NCBI RefSeq assembly: GCF_958295425.1
Contig: NC_081142.1
Coordinates: 13,068,324-13,132,323 of the forward strand
DNA from: Solea solea
Lineage: Eukaryota; Chordata; Actinopteri; Pleuronectiformes; Soleidae
DNA: 64,000 nt
Direction: 5' to 3'
Shown: piece by piece, positions 24,372 to 36,192 of the stretch
Layout: every line of letters starts with the position of its first letter
How positions within the stretch are numbered: position 1 is the first letter of the stretch
Notes under the pieces: model-generated
What the model was told of the DNA's origin: nothing
The model's database searches: none
What the model saw: the letters and a program-made list of their open reading frames with translations, nothing else
Made by a program: the position numbers and the translations under genes

Positions 24372-24384
24372 CTTACTAGAATAC

Positions 24385-26590
24385 AATTTATGGACTTATC
24401 TAAAATCTACGTATGTTCCCATGATAATGTAAACAGGCATCAAAGGCTTAAATGCACAACCAACCACTGCTCACTTTACGTAAACCCCACAGCTGCAACC
24501 ACCACACTCATTTTCACACACAGCAGAGGCATGACTCACCCGTATTCCACCATGTTGCTGTTTTGTTTGGGCAATGTAATCCTAAACCAACAAAAAACTC
24601 CCAAGGCTCTCACAGAAAGCACTGAAACACTACAGACAACACCCAATCACCCACCTACAGGAGCAGTGGAGGCACTGGGCCAAACTACTACCCAACAATA
24701 ACACAGCAGGGATGCGAGCACTGTTTGTGCACCGACCTACAGAGGAGAAGAGGGAGTTGAGACACACCAGCCCAATTATTTTTACGTTTATGTATAAAAT
24801 CTTTACTCATCCAGACCATAAAGAAAGGGGGGGGAAAAGAAACAACTCAATCTGATTCTAGGTTTCGAAGATATTCATACAAAAATCATTGCTTTTAATG
24901 GCATAACAAGAAATAATGACACATGGTATGTGCAAGGGTGTTCGGCGAGTCCCATGACGATGCTGTGAACTTTATCCCCATGACACTCTCACGGCAGAAT
25001 CTATAAAATATATGCACTTGGTAACTTCTGCGTGCATGTTGGACAGCATGCATGCTTTCACTTATGTGCAAAACATGTTCCCACTTACACGCCCACTTTT
25101 ATGCATGTGCAGTCATCAGTGCCAGATTAGCCTCTTTCACTTCATTGTGCATGTTACCATATGTAAAGCACTTTTAGCATGCATACAATTTCCATTTTAT
25201 TAGATGACATCATTGTGTGTAGCCTCCAGTGGCTGGTCGAAGTTAAAGTTTATTTCTTGGAGAGTGTTTTTTTTTTTTTTTTTTTTTTTTTAATCTCCCC
25301 CACATCTCCCATGGGTGATTTTCTCCAAAGTGGAGTCGCTAAGGCGTAGCAAACAAGAGTGAATGCCCAGGCTGGACTGTGGGGAAAAGCAGATCAATGA
25401 GACAGCTCAGCAGCTCATGCGTGGCAGCTTTGTGGAGATAGTCCTCTGTGGACAGTTCTGCTTTGGAGACCAGAAATCAGTTTTTGGTGGTGGTGTAGGG
25501 GGTTTTGCTTATCAGAAGAGGATCCCTCAGCATATGAAGCATGTTACACAGGATGCATTTGAACCCCAGGGAAAGACATGGAGGAATTAGATGAGACCTC
25601 TGCAGTCAAAGAAGGACATGCCACGATGGTTAGGGTACAGGGAATTAAGCAAACTTGGCTTATCTGGTAAAAATCTACACTCAGATCATTTTGAATTTGC
25701 AGAGCCTGGTCAATAGAAATAATACCTGCACACTTCTACTAGATACTGTCTAGTTTTCTGCCTGTTGTCCAATACCTTTGTAGTTGTTTTTCAAAGTTAA
25801 CAAATGTTTGTTAACGTCATGTTCCATGGAACATTACTTGGAGGATCCAGAATTCTGCCAAGGCTTAACAAATTGAGAGCAGATGGGGACACAGGTACTG
25901 CCAAAGAAATAGAAGATCCTTGAGAAACAGGCCAGGGCTGAGTGGATGCAAGAGTGAGTGGAACAAGATGGGAGAAAGGTTATTACCATGGTAAATGGCG
26001 CAATAATATCAAACACACCGCGAATGTTCTTCACAACAAAACAGTGTTGTTGTTATTACTTCATTAAAATTGAAGGTACTTACAAACAGTGTAAGAAATG
26101 CATTTCCTAACAGGCTATATGACACCTACTTCACCGCACACCTGGGGCGTTACATTCGAATTATGGTGAACGGCAAAATCAGAATACCCCAAAAAGAATA
26201 TAAAAAATATAGTTCTGCTCACAAAAGATAACAATTACGCGAGTCAATTTACATTTAGACTAGCATTTTGCGGCAATTTTCGTGCATGTCCACAGGTACC
26301 AGGCGGCTCGATGGAGTCTCACAGTTAGCGATAATGGTAATACATCATGAGTCAGAGCTTGAAAATTTAGTGAAAAAAAAAAAAAAAAAGATTCTGCCAC
26401 TGGCATCTAATCAGCCAAGGAGTAATGCAAGCAGGCTGACATTGTTGAGATCCAGCCAGTCACAATAGTCTCTCCTTTACTCCTTGCACCTTTTTCGAGA
26501 GGTAAGTTCTTAGTTCAGGTTTCTTCAATTTTGATCATTTCTTTACATACCTACGGACAAGGGTCTGTTCAAGTCACCCAGTCTAACAAA
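24385..26590. other. unannotated sequence
   Basis: No gene recognised. It contains a 25-T run (25267-25291) and an A run at about 26373-26389. A 75-codon plus-strand open frame (25363-25590) has no recognisable motif. Confidence 0.5.
25267..25291. repeat. poly-T run (25)
   Basis: Uninterrupted T run. If read on the minus strand it could be a retroposon poly-A tail, but no body is recognisable beside it. Confidence 0.9.
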
Positions 26591-26606
26591 GTTAACGTGT
26601 TCTATG

Positions 26607-27043
26607 CAGAGATGAATAGTAACAAAGTAGAACTACTCCACTACTGTACTACAATCATGTATCTGTACTTTACTGGAGTATTTTTTTTCCCTCCTACTTC
26701 TACTTCACTATAATATTTTTGATGAGCTTGATACTTTTACTCCAAATCATTCCAAACCCACATTATCACACGCAGAGTATAGAAATAATGACATTCTCGC
26801 TGGCTATCATAACGCCTATGTCACACTGGATGGTGTTTTTGACCCATAACTACATAACTACATAACACAACTTTCAGTACTTGAGTGGTACATTTTAAAA
26901 TAAACTACTTGCAATACTTAAGTACAAACAATGTTGAATACTTTAGTACTTCCACTGGTGGTTAAAGAACACTTCAACTTCTACTGAAGTCACTTTTTGT
27001 ACTTTTACTAAAGTCTTGGTCTCTATTACTTTATACATCTCTG
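26607..27043. mobile_element. non-autonomous hAT element with perfect 8-bp TSD
   Basis: The element is 437 bp. The ends are CAGAGATG (26607) and its exact reverse complement CATCTCTG (27043), with partial pairing further in. The eight bases GTTCTATG occur directly outside both ends (26599-26606 and 27044-27051), the hallmark of hAT transposition. The interior is non-coding, with AGTACTT/AAGTACA-type blocks and a short ACATAACT tandem repeat at about 26867-26885. The intact target duplication suggests a fairly recent insertion. It would depend on a hAT transposase supplied elsewhere. Confidence 0.9.
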
Positions 27044-27059
27044 GTTCTATGCAATATGT

Positions 27060-27640
27060 GGACAGATGAAGAAATATGTTGATATGACACAATAATTAAG
27101 GCACAAAAAAAAGGTTAGGGAGGTTAGGTGTGGAGATGAAAGACATATTTACCTTTAAGGAGGATTTATGAAAACTATTTGTATTATATAAATTCCTGGC
27201 CCAATGATTTGAAGGGGAATTCATTAATTGAAGTCTGTATTTCACGGGGGTTGTGATTGTTTCACACGGAATCTCCGTAGCATTTGGCGAACTACTCCTA
27301 TCCGAAAACGGCATCGAGAAAAGAAAATAGGAAAGCAGTTACCCGCCCTCAGAAATAAATTGATGTTGTACATCCACAAATGGTGCATTCTTCACTTCCA
27401 TGAATATTTCTCTGACAGAGATATTGCCACACTACTGAGTTGAGGGACCTGTAAGTGATTACAGGAAACTGAAGATTGGGCTTTGTGCAGTTGTAGAGCT
27501 GCACCTCTTCCTCATTTGTCTCCTCAGAGATGTTCCTGGTCATGCAAGAGCAACTCCTACATAACGAGCAGGGCCGTGTCTATGTGTGTTTCCTTATCTC
27601 CTTGATTAAAACATACCTGCTGTTACCGTTCACTATTATG
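27060..27640. other. unannotated sequence
   Basis: No gene or transposon recognised between the two hAT elements in this part. Confidence 0.5.
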
Positions 27641-27642
27641 GA

Positions 27643-27745
27643 TGGGCATCATTAGGATTTTAAAAGTACTACTACTTTTTTTTGATACTGCTTATTGATC
27701 TGGTGCTTTAACAGTATTCTTATTGGTTCTTATTAGGGAAAGGAT
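27643..27745. mobile_element. possible hAT terminal fragment
   Basis: GGATGGGCATCATTAGGATT followed by TTTTGATACTGCTTATTGATC and ATTCTTATTGGTTCTTATT resembles the terminal region of a teleost element whose ends begin GGGATGGGCAT. The opposite end was not found. Confidence 0.35.
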
Positions 27746-28082
27746 TGAACATAATCAGTAAAGAATAAACACTTTAATTTAACTTTTGATTTCTGATTTT
27801 AACATTGAGGAGAACTAAAACTAATGTGCTTTAACAAACTGAATAACTATTGTGTGTTATATGTTAAAGGATAAATGCTTATAATAATTCAATATATGTA
27901 TATACAGTACTTGAATGAGGTCTATGCTTAGACCCAATCAATAAATTAATGACATTGTTCACTGAATAACATTTCAGACAGAATTCATGAACAGATAGCT
28001 GATCTTTTAACTGACTGATAGTTACTACTAACTCATGGTTGCATAATTGCTATGTGTTTCATGAGATTACTTGGATTACAAA

Positions 28083-28809
28083 CTGGGGTTGCGTTAACCA
28101 AGAATTCTCCATCACTGACAGATATTTTTCTGAGGGCGATCTACTGTAACTTCAAATAATTGAAACACAGGTGCAGCTTTGCTGCCGGTACAGGAGTGCA
28201 TGCTGCGAGATTTCCTCCTGATGAAGCGAGTGCTTGCAGAATTGGAAAATCACACATTCGGAGAGTCTTGGCGATTTGTAACCACTTCCTTCAGAGAAAT
28301 GTTCCCTGACTTCAAAACTCCAGCCAAAGTGGTGCCGGTGATTCCAGTCTCAAGTGTGGCAGAAGAGTGCGGTTTCAGCCTTCAAAACAACATTAAAAGG
28401 GCCATGAGAAGTCAAGACACAGAACCTAATGACAATCGCCTCTGCAGCAATTCTTCTCTCTCCCTCGATGCGAAGCCAGCACCAAGTATAAAGTCCCTGC
28501 GGAGCGGGAGGAAGGTTTGAGTTAATTCAAGGCAGGCTACAGGAGGTCAGCTGAGTTTAGTTTTATTTCTTGTAAATAGTTTGCTCACATTTTAACGCTG
28601 TTAAGGTGGAAAAAATTAAAGCGCTGAATAAAATTCTGTGCCCTGAAAACTTTAAGCCCTTTGTGGCTGGGTTGTGGTTGGGTTGTTTTCGAAAATTATA
28701 TACTATGTGTCCTTATAATTAAAAAAAAAATCAAAATTAAAATGACGGAAAAAAATAGACTATGATGGAATTTTTACAACCCTGTCCAAAAAGTTTAGCG
28801 CAACCACTG
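28083..28809 (+). mobile_element. deleted hAT transposon with 8-bp TSD
   Basis: The element is 727 bp. The left end CTGGGGTTGCGTTAA and the reverse complement of the right end CAGTGGTTGCGCTAA agree at 12 of 15 positions. The flanking octamers ATTACAAA (28075-28082) and ATTACCAA (28810-28817) differ at one base, giving the 8-bp target duplication expected for hAT. Inside is the C-terminal end of a transposase frame (28164-28520) and an AATAAA at about 28626-28631. The rest of the transposase is missing, so this is an internally deleted copy. Confidence 0.85.
28164..28520 (+). pseudogene. hAT transposase C-terminal fragment
   Basis: The frame is open for about 118 codons up to TGA at 28518-28520, with no ATG before the body and an in-frame stop just upstream (28161-28163). 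The segment PVIPVSSVAEECGFS with QNNIKRAMRS matches the pattern of the hAT-family dimerisation region, which in intact relatives reads roughly P-V-S-S/T-x-x-x-E-R-G-F-S followed by a basic N-R-I-K-like stretch. Here the usual ERGFS is ECGFS. The catalytic and DNA-binding parts are absent, so it cannot act as a transposase. The frame has stayed open for over 350 bases, which suggests either youth or exaptation. It lies inside the hAT element 28083-28809. Confidence 0.75.
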
Positions 28810-28819
28810 ATTACCAAAC

Positions 28820-30990
28820 TCTCTCTCTCTATCTCACACACACACAGGCTCATCTCCATGAGCCTTTGATCTCCTCAACCATCTCATAATGAAACAAACA
28901 GGCTGCTTCTCAGTTAGATGCAGTGCTTACGTGCTCATCCCCGTGCATTGCGATGAATCAAGTTTTAAAGTTATGACCGAGCGATGTTGTGACATGACAT
29001 GATTTTTGAAAATGAAACACAGTCAGCTGTTTTTCATAACACAGACAAGAATGTCCTATATGCTATTTGAAAGTGTGCGGTTTGTGTTTTGGGAAATGTT
29101 AGTGAAGAGGAAATGTATATCTATTCGGTCCATGTGTCCCCGATGCCGTTTCCTCGCTCACAGATGGAGGGACGACCCCTCCACTGCCATTGTCCTCATC
29201 CTCCCATTCTGCAAACCTTTGTCTGACACCATTTCCAGCCTCCAACATGCTTTTGTAGCACAAATTAACCCCCTTTCTCCCCTTATCCGCTTCCTTGTAC
29301 TGACCAGGGTGGGATTAAATGATAATTCATCCTTTATTCACTTTTGGAACACTCAAGGGCCCAGTTCCAGTCTTGCATGTCTGATCCTCTTATATCAGGG
29401 TAGTCAGTGACAAAAATTCCCATTATTTTCCATGCCGCTGCTACGGCTAACATAGCTGGGGGGGTTGGTGCCAACAAGTTGTAAACATGGTAAAAGAGAA
29501 GAGGAAGCATAACCAAAAGAAAGAGAAGGGATAGGAAAAAGGGATTCAGCTCATCTTATTGGATGCAAATAATTGGTGGTGTGCTGTGGAAATCAGACTT
29601 GGAAATGAAAATGTTTTCATTCTTCTCCTCCCCCTCCCCATCTCTTTTCATGTACAGCAGAGATTACGCTACACACACACACACACACTCGCACACAGAT
29701 ATTAATTAATTGCAAATGAGAATCATTGGTCCCTTGCAAAAAAACAAACTGTAGCATATCAAAGGTAGACATACCAGGAGACTCATACACCCACTCTTTT
29801 TAAATGCTTGTCTAATCTCGGATGCGTTAATCATTTTAATATCATTTATCACAATTAAATAGTTTTTAGTGAACAAATAAATTCAAGAGAGCAATAGTGA
29901 GCATTTTATATAGGTTCCTATCTTTTTATCACTGTGAGCCTTAGCTGTTTTTATCATAGACCCTTTACCTGTTTCCAAATTCTGACACTACATGAAATAA
30001 CAGGTTTTTTAAAATAATAATGACAGTAAGAATCTGACTGTCAGCGAGTCCACTGGTGTCTGATGCAATCTCTTTGAAAAGAGAAGCATAAACGGAGAGT
30101 TTCCCTTCTGGACTTTGCGTTTGGTATAAGCGGGTTTTGTGCGTACACGCTTCCTTTCACATTTAAACCTCTCCGGCCAAGTGAGAAAAAGGAGCTTAAT
30201 GTAGCAGGGATCGATTTCTGTCCCATCATAACATTCCTTGTCTCTGTGTGGCCTGGTTGTTTGATGCTGTTTTTGGAGGAAGCGCTGGGTGCAGGGGGCG
30301 AGATTACAAATCATGTGAGCACATCGGAGCAGCGATCAATAGGGAGAGCTGCAGTCAATCTTCTTTATTACTTATTTTGCAATTTCAGAATTCAGATTTC
30401 GTGGCAGGGATGGGAGATGAATGAGTGGGTACAGCAGAGCAAACGCCACATATTACATACACAAGAGAGAGCAAACCAAAGAGAGAGGGAGATGGAGGAG
30501 GCAGTCGCCATGGAGATGATGTTAATCCTGAACATGCTCAAATGATGTTTTGTCCCCCTCCAATGTGCAGACTACAGAGAAACGTACACAAACACAGCCA
30601 GTACAATATGTGGTTAATCTTCACCCTCTGCCTGGCTGAGTCAAGACAAACGTGTAGACACGGAGGCTTACAGATCAAGAAGTACCGAGGGATGCTCGGC
30701 TCAAAGGCCAACGCAAGGCAAACAAAACAATCAGGGAATAAATAAATGAAAAAAATGGTCTCATCAAGACAGTGCAATCGTAATTTTGGGAACACTTTAC
30801 ACTAGAAACTGCTATTTGGATCTATAAACAAAGGTGCACAGGCCAGGTGGTCTTATGTTCATGTGTCCACTCAATCCAACTTCATTCACTGAACCCAGGA
30901 AGGTGAATCTAGCTTTCAGAAAACGACACACAATCAAACGACAGGACAGGGGGAGAAACCTGCCAGGCAGCCAATAGCAGAGCTGTCTGA
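28820..30990. other. unannotated sequence
   Basis: No gene recognised. A CT/CA stretch at about 28819-28846 and a CA tract at about 29670-29690 are simple repeats. The 134-codon plus-strand open frame at 29006-29410 has no recognisable domain. Confidence 0.55.
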
Positions 30991-30994
30991 TAGA

Positions 30995-30997
<3 letters not shown>

Positions 30998-31082
<85 letters not shown>

Positions 31083-31084
31083 GA
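30998..31084. repeat. (GA)n microsatellite, about 43 units
   Basis: An 85-base GA tract with a single interruption (CA) near 31075, the longest pure microsatellite in the window. On the minus strand it produces Ser-Leu repeat open frames, which are artefacts. Confidence 0.95.
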
Positions 31085-31152
31085 TATGGTGTGAGGAATG
31101 AGGCCAGTTTCAGCACAAATATCTGTGGTGCCACAATTGGATAAAGGCACTG

Positions 31153-31436
31153 TATGTGTGTGTGTGTGTGTCCAGGTATTACAAATGTTGTGGGGACCTA
31201 AACCCGTTTACACAGTTACATTATGGGGACTTGTCTTCCTTGTGGGTAAACAGCAAGTAAATAACGTAAATTACTACATTTTAAGGTGAAGATATGTTTT
31301 AAGGGTAGGTTGAGGTTAGGGTCAGGGGCAGAATTAGGCCAGTAGTAGTTATGGTTAAGGTGAGGGCTCCAGGAAATGAATGTAATTTAAAGCAATGTCC
31401 TCTGAAGTCATGGAAACAGCGTGTGTGTGTGTGTGT
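31153..31436 (+). repeat. GT-flanked GGGGAC repeat, copy 2
   Basis: A GT tract (31153-31171) leads into TGTTGTGGGGACCTAAACC, TATGGGGACTTGTC, a GGGTAGGTTGAGGTTAGGG block, GGAAATGAATGTAAT and TGTCCTCTGAAGTCATGG. It ends in a second GT tract (31421-31435). The order of blocks matches the copy at 14459-15062. It is non-coding. Confidence 0.6.
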
Positions 31437-31439
31437 TTG

Positions 31440-32195
31440 CGCATGTATCATTGATTCGATTTTCTCCTGGAGTTTACTACTTCTGCTGTCAAAATAGCCC
31501 ATACTATAGTGTTGAGATACTGTACCTAGCAAGGTCATGTTAGGAAGGAAAATGTAAAATGAAATATTAAATGTGAACCTTTTTGTATTGGAGCAGCGTT
31601 GAAATCCTAAGGCTGAGTGAGCGATTCGATGGTGCTGGATGTGCCCTGCCTTCATAAACCTTTTGGCCTCCTCTGTTTGTCATCAGAATGTCTGTTGCAG
31701 GCCGAGCAGAACTAGACACATGGGGAGAAAATAAGAGGGAGAGAGGGGGAGATACCCTGCTGCATCCCAATCAGCCTGGCTCACTGAGGCAGAACTGTGC
31801 CTAAAACACTGGGACTGAGGTCATCACTGCTTCAACCTTCCATTTCCAATTCACAGGCATCACAGTTCAATGCAATTCAAATAATAAAAAAAAAAAAGAG
31901 AGATAAAAGTGGAGGGATATGTGGGACATGCAGAGCTTTTTCAATACACAGCATGACTCTTGCACATTAAAGAGCTTTGTAAAAGGAACCGAGAACAGGT
32001 GAAGATGAAGCAGCAAAGACACTGTCCTTGGTCTTCTAGCCTCTTTCTATCACCTCTCCATGAAAAATCTTGGCATGTTCTTTAATAATGCTTTAAAAAT
32101 GGACAAACAGAGCAACTCAGTTGTTAAAAGCAGTTTTTTTCTATGTCCAGTCAGAGGGAGTTCTGCCAAGGGACAGCTCTTCTACCTGTGAACTA
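31440..32195. other. unannotated sequence
   Basis: No gene or transposon recognised apart from short A-rich runs. Confidence 0.5.
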
Positions 32196-32199
32196 TGAG

Positions 32200-33201
32200 C
32201 AGAGGTGTAAAGTAATTACATTTACTCGCGTTACTGTATTTGAGTAGGTTTTTTTGAGTACTTGTACTTTTTAAAGTCATTTTTAATGCTTGTAATTTTA
32301 CTTTTACTCAAGTAAGTCGTTTTTTGGAGGTACTGTACTTTGCTAAATTTTAAATCACATCCATTAGGCTACAGAGTAAAAATAAATGTTGGCCTGAATA
32401 ATAAAATAAAAAATAATAAATTCATGCACCAGAAAACTTTGGTGACTGCTGAGGACAGGTGAATGAATGAGGAGGATAGGTGAATGAATGATGAGGACAG
32501 GTGAATGAATGATCAGGACAGGTGAATGAATGATCAGGACAGGTGAACAATGAGGACAGGTGAATGATGAGGACAGGTGAATGAATGATGAGGATAGATG
32601 AATGAATGATGAGGACAGGTGAATGAATGATCAGGACAGGTGAATGATGAGGATAGCTGAATGAATGATGAGGACAGGTGAATGAATGATGAGGACAGGT
32701 GAATGATGTGGACAGGTGAATGAATGATGAGGATAGATGAATGAATGATGAGGATAGGTGAATGATGTGGACAGGTGAATGAATGATGAGGATAAATGAA
32801 TGAATGATGAGGACAGATTAATGAATGATGAGGACATGTGAATTGGCGCTAATTAAGGTCCCTGAGTGAGGGAGAAAGTTGAAGCATTTGTGACATTTGA
32901 CCCATTTTGACTGATAGATTAATCTGTTTATATATTTTATTTTGTCAGCACTTTCATTTGTAAAGGTTTGCCTTTAATTTAAAACAATTAACATGAGATT
33001 TGTGTCCCCTTGCCCTCATTTTACTACACAATAAAAAACCTCAACCTTGTTAAAAAAGTTACTCATGGCATATTTCCAAGGTGAGTAGAGCCATAAGTAA
33101 CTTTTACTCTAAGTACATTTTAAACAAGCTACTTTTTTACTTTAACTTGAGTACATTTTTAGACCAGTACTTTTACTTGAGTAGAATATTCCATCACTCT
33201 C
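32200..33201. mobile_element. hAT-like MITE expanded by an internal minisatellite
   Basis: The left end CAGAGGTGTAAAGTAATTAC and the right end ACTTGAGTAGAATATTCCATCACTCTC (reverse complement GAGAGTGATGGAATATTCTA) have the shape of the teleost CAGAGGTG family. Blocks such as GAGTACTTGTACTTTT and TACTTTTACTCAAGTAA lie just inside each end. Flanking octamers share only TATG, so the target duplication is decayed. The middle is occupied by a 20-unit minisatellite (32450-32842). There is no transposase. Confidence 0.65.
32450..32842. repeat. 21-bp minisatellite, about 20 units
   Basis: Head-to-tail units of consensus GATGAGGACAGGTGAATGAAT, with a shorter 17-bp variant that lacks the second GAAT. 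I count about 20 units in 393 bases, with variants GATC/GATG and GACAGG/GATAGA. Because 21 is a multiple of three, the minus strand shows a Ser-Ser-Phe-Ile-His-Leu-like periodic open frame that is an artefact. There are no unique spacers, so it is not a CRISPR array. Confidence 0.9.
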
Positions 33202-33209
33202 TTATGCAA

Positions 33210-36175
33210 AATCTTTAAGAAGGCAACAGAGCATTATTTTCAAAGTGTTGCAATAAAAAAAAACATTGCAGTGACTGGTGTTTATTGTTGAATATCAAAT
33301 GTATCGAGATTCAATATTAAACACTATTTTTACGGGTTGTCGTGTAAAACTCTGGTATTCAAATGAATAAATTCAAATCAATATCACTACTGACGCAATC
33401 AGGGTTAATCCCGTGAAATTATATAGTGCACCGCAAAGGGTCATTTTCTCCTCTCCACACCTCTCCTCTGTGTCACACGTAGGCAGAGGCATGCCCACAT
33501 GCAATTCAAGCAGTTGGCGAACTGAAAACCCATTTCTGTCCAATTTTCGCACAATAAAACAGCGGCTCTGGTAATCTGGCCAAACCGACAGCACACAAAG
33601 CCAGGATCAATCTACTCTCTAATCCTATTGTGATTTGTGTACCTGCTAACAGTGGCCGTGGCTTGTATCTCCATTTACACTGCATTCCCCCTGTATTATT
33701 AAGCACCTGTTAGAACAAGCGTATTCACCTGGAAGGAAAACACTCCAGGCTATTAGACCAATGCCTACAGGAAAAGTCGAGTGCATGAAAGTCTTTACTG
33801 AAGTGTAAAAGCCTGGCTTTGGTTTCTACGCCGACTCAATACAGTATGAATGGCTATACACTTTGGGGGCTTTACAGGATACTGCATTTGTTTTATACTC
33901 TTTATTACTATCACAATAATAATATTTTTCCAAAATTCCTTTGACAGGTAAGAGGCAGATGTTTCTCATACTCTAAATATTGTATATATTCTCTCTGTGC
34001 ATAGCTAACCTTTGGTAAATGAAAAGTATAACCCTGTGGAGGAGAGAGACACGGTATAAGAGAAGTAACTAAAGCACATTATTTGTGCTTAGAAAACTGC
34101 ACTTTTCAACAAGAGCTGTTTCCCTTGTTCACTTTCCTGAAGGAAACCCTTTTGGTAAGGCTGGGGGGTGTGGGGGGAGGGGGGGGTGTAGACAAGGACT
34201 GTTGAGTTTAGAAACAAGAGCTTAAACCAGTATGTCAGCACAGGCAATACTTCAGCCATCCTTTGTTCTGTATCTTTTAAAAAAAAAGTCATAAACTCAG
34301 TGGAATAGCTTTGGTTCACTTCCTTTGCTGCATTTGTGTCTACAATTACTAAGTTGAAGAACGAATGACATGGACTTCTAATTTCTGCTTAAGGTGATCG
34401 CCTGACTTTCATCTATACATAGAAGTGTTTTTCATTTACTCACTTAGCACTAAGATGTTGATTGTGATAATGAAATGATTTAAAAAATTACAATTCCTAT
34501 CCAAAGCGCAGTGATTTTCCTCACAGAGGCATCAGAATGTACATGTTTTTAAAGCATACCTTATCCAGTGGCTGCGTGGGCAAATTCAATTGAGGCATGT
34601 CTGCCAATGACATGCACAACGATTTTTGCAGAAGTCATAAACAAGCAGGTGTTCGCCTCACGACAATCGCTGAAGAGTAACCAACGCCCCAGTAAAGCCC
34701 TGCTTTTTTAAAACGCTATATTTCTCAGTGTGCAGCCCTGTCCTCTGGTGTGGTACAGGAGCTTCACCGGGTGCTGCAGTCACCTAGCAGAAGTGAGGCC
34801 TGCACTGCCATAGCTGAGAATCGTGGGTTTAGAGCCCGACCGATGCGTCATTCCAGATCAGGCGTGCTCAGCCACTGCCCCGAAATGGCTGGCCCGTTTT
34901 GTTGTGTCCTCTGTTCGGTGGTGATTTATTGCTGCTAAGGTGGAGAGAGGGTTCAGATTGTGTTGATTAAAAAGAAATATATATGGGAACTGAATGAGCG
35001 TTGTACCATATTGCTAGAGAAGAACGTCATGGGGAAAAGAAATAACTAAAAGATTACACCTTAGACAATCCATTTATTAATTTATCCATCAGGAAGCTGA
35101 AACGTACACCCTTTGCTGACAATATGGCAATGACTAGTTACAAGAAACGATCGAATAATTACTGTATTAATTCAAACAGTAAGAGACATTTAAAAATCAA
35201 TTCTTTTCTTAAAGATGTATTGTGTCCTCTATGTTTCAACACGGACATTATGTCCTCCTACATCTGGTTCACCCCGGAATCCATCAAAGAAATGCTTTTG
35301 TCCTATATATTTTTGTGGACGTATCCACTTGTGTATCCTGCTCAGTTGTTACTTTTTCAGATGGTCAGACAGTTCTGTCTGAACCACCAAAAAACTACAA
35401 TACAAACAGAGGAAGCCAGTGTGTGTGCGCAAGAATCCACAATACATCATAAGGATGAGGGTTGCTAGTGGTATATTTTTTTTAAGGAGCCTATTGACTG
35501 GAAATAAAGCTGTTAAAATGCCAGTCTTCATTTTATTGCAATGTGTCTTCTATATTTCAGCCTGTTGGAAGGGCTGTTTTGTTATGTAATAATATTCAGT
35601 AAATATAAATGTAACAGAAACATAAATTAAACTAGATTTAAAAAAATAGAGGAATTTTATTGCCAAGTGCAAAAGGTTTACAAGAATAATAAAGTCCGGT
35701 TGGCCAGTGTCTCATGCACTTGTCTTATTTTTTATTTTTGCAGTGTGTGTGTGCTTCACTGACGCAGCGTCTACTGCCACACAGCTGTGTTACCTGGTTA
35801 ATGGAGAACGAGCAACAGCGCGTTAACATACGATAATTCGATAATTCAGCTTGTTTTTTGTTTTTTTTACATTTTTGAGAAGCTTTTAACTCGTCGTTGA
35901 TTCAAGTTGACCGTCACTCCACTCCGTGTGTGCTCACACACGAGATACCGAACTGGGCAGGACATAAAGGAGAGGATAGAAATGACCAAGAAACCCACTA
36001 AAAACACACACACCTGACACCTGAAATAGAACAAGTGTTGCTCCAAATGAATAATGGAGGAAAACACTGAGCCCGTTGATAACAAAGACAGTGTGAAAGT
36101 TGAGATGCGAGTGTGCTGCACACTGACTGTCCGCACGGCCTGGCACTAGCAGCAGGAGAACACCACTGTTGACTG
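33210..36175. other. unannotated sequence
   Basis: No gene or transposon recognised. A frame open from 34696 to 34938 (plus) and a 114-codon frame (35124-35468) have no recognisable motif. A G-rich run lies at about 34162-34188. Confidence 0.5.
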
Positions 36176-36180
36176 AATAT

Positions 36181-36192
36181 GGGGGGGGGGGG
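36181..36192. repeat. poly-G run (12)
   Basis: Uninterrupted G run. Confidence 0.85.

Noticed and set aside
29006..29410. 134-codon plus-strand open frame
   Set aside because: No domain, no splice context, low-complexity Ser/Leu/Phe composition typical of chance frames.
30812..31150. Leu-Ser repeat protein frames on the minus strand
   Set aside because: They are the two overlapping translations of the GA microsatellite.
32450..32842. Regularly spaced repeats, considered as a CRISPR array or a repeat protein
   Set aside because: Units abut with no unique spacers and the genome is animal. It is a 21-bp minisatellite, and the periodic peptide is an artefact of 21 being divisible by three.
34696..34938. 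80-codon plus-strand open frame with coding-like codon use
   Set aside because: No ATG near the start, no recognisable motif, no convincing splice pair.
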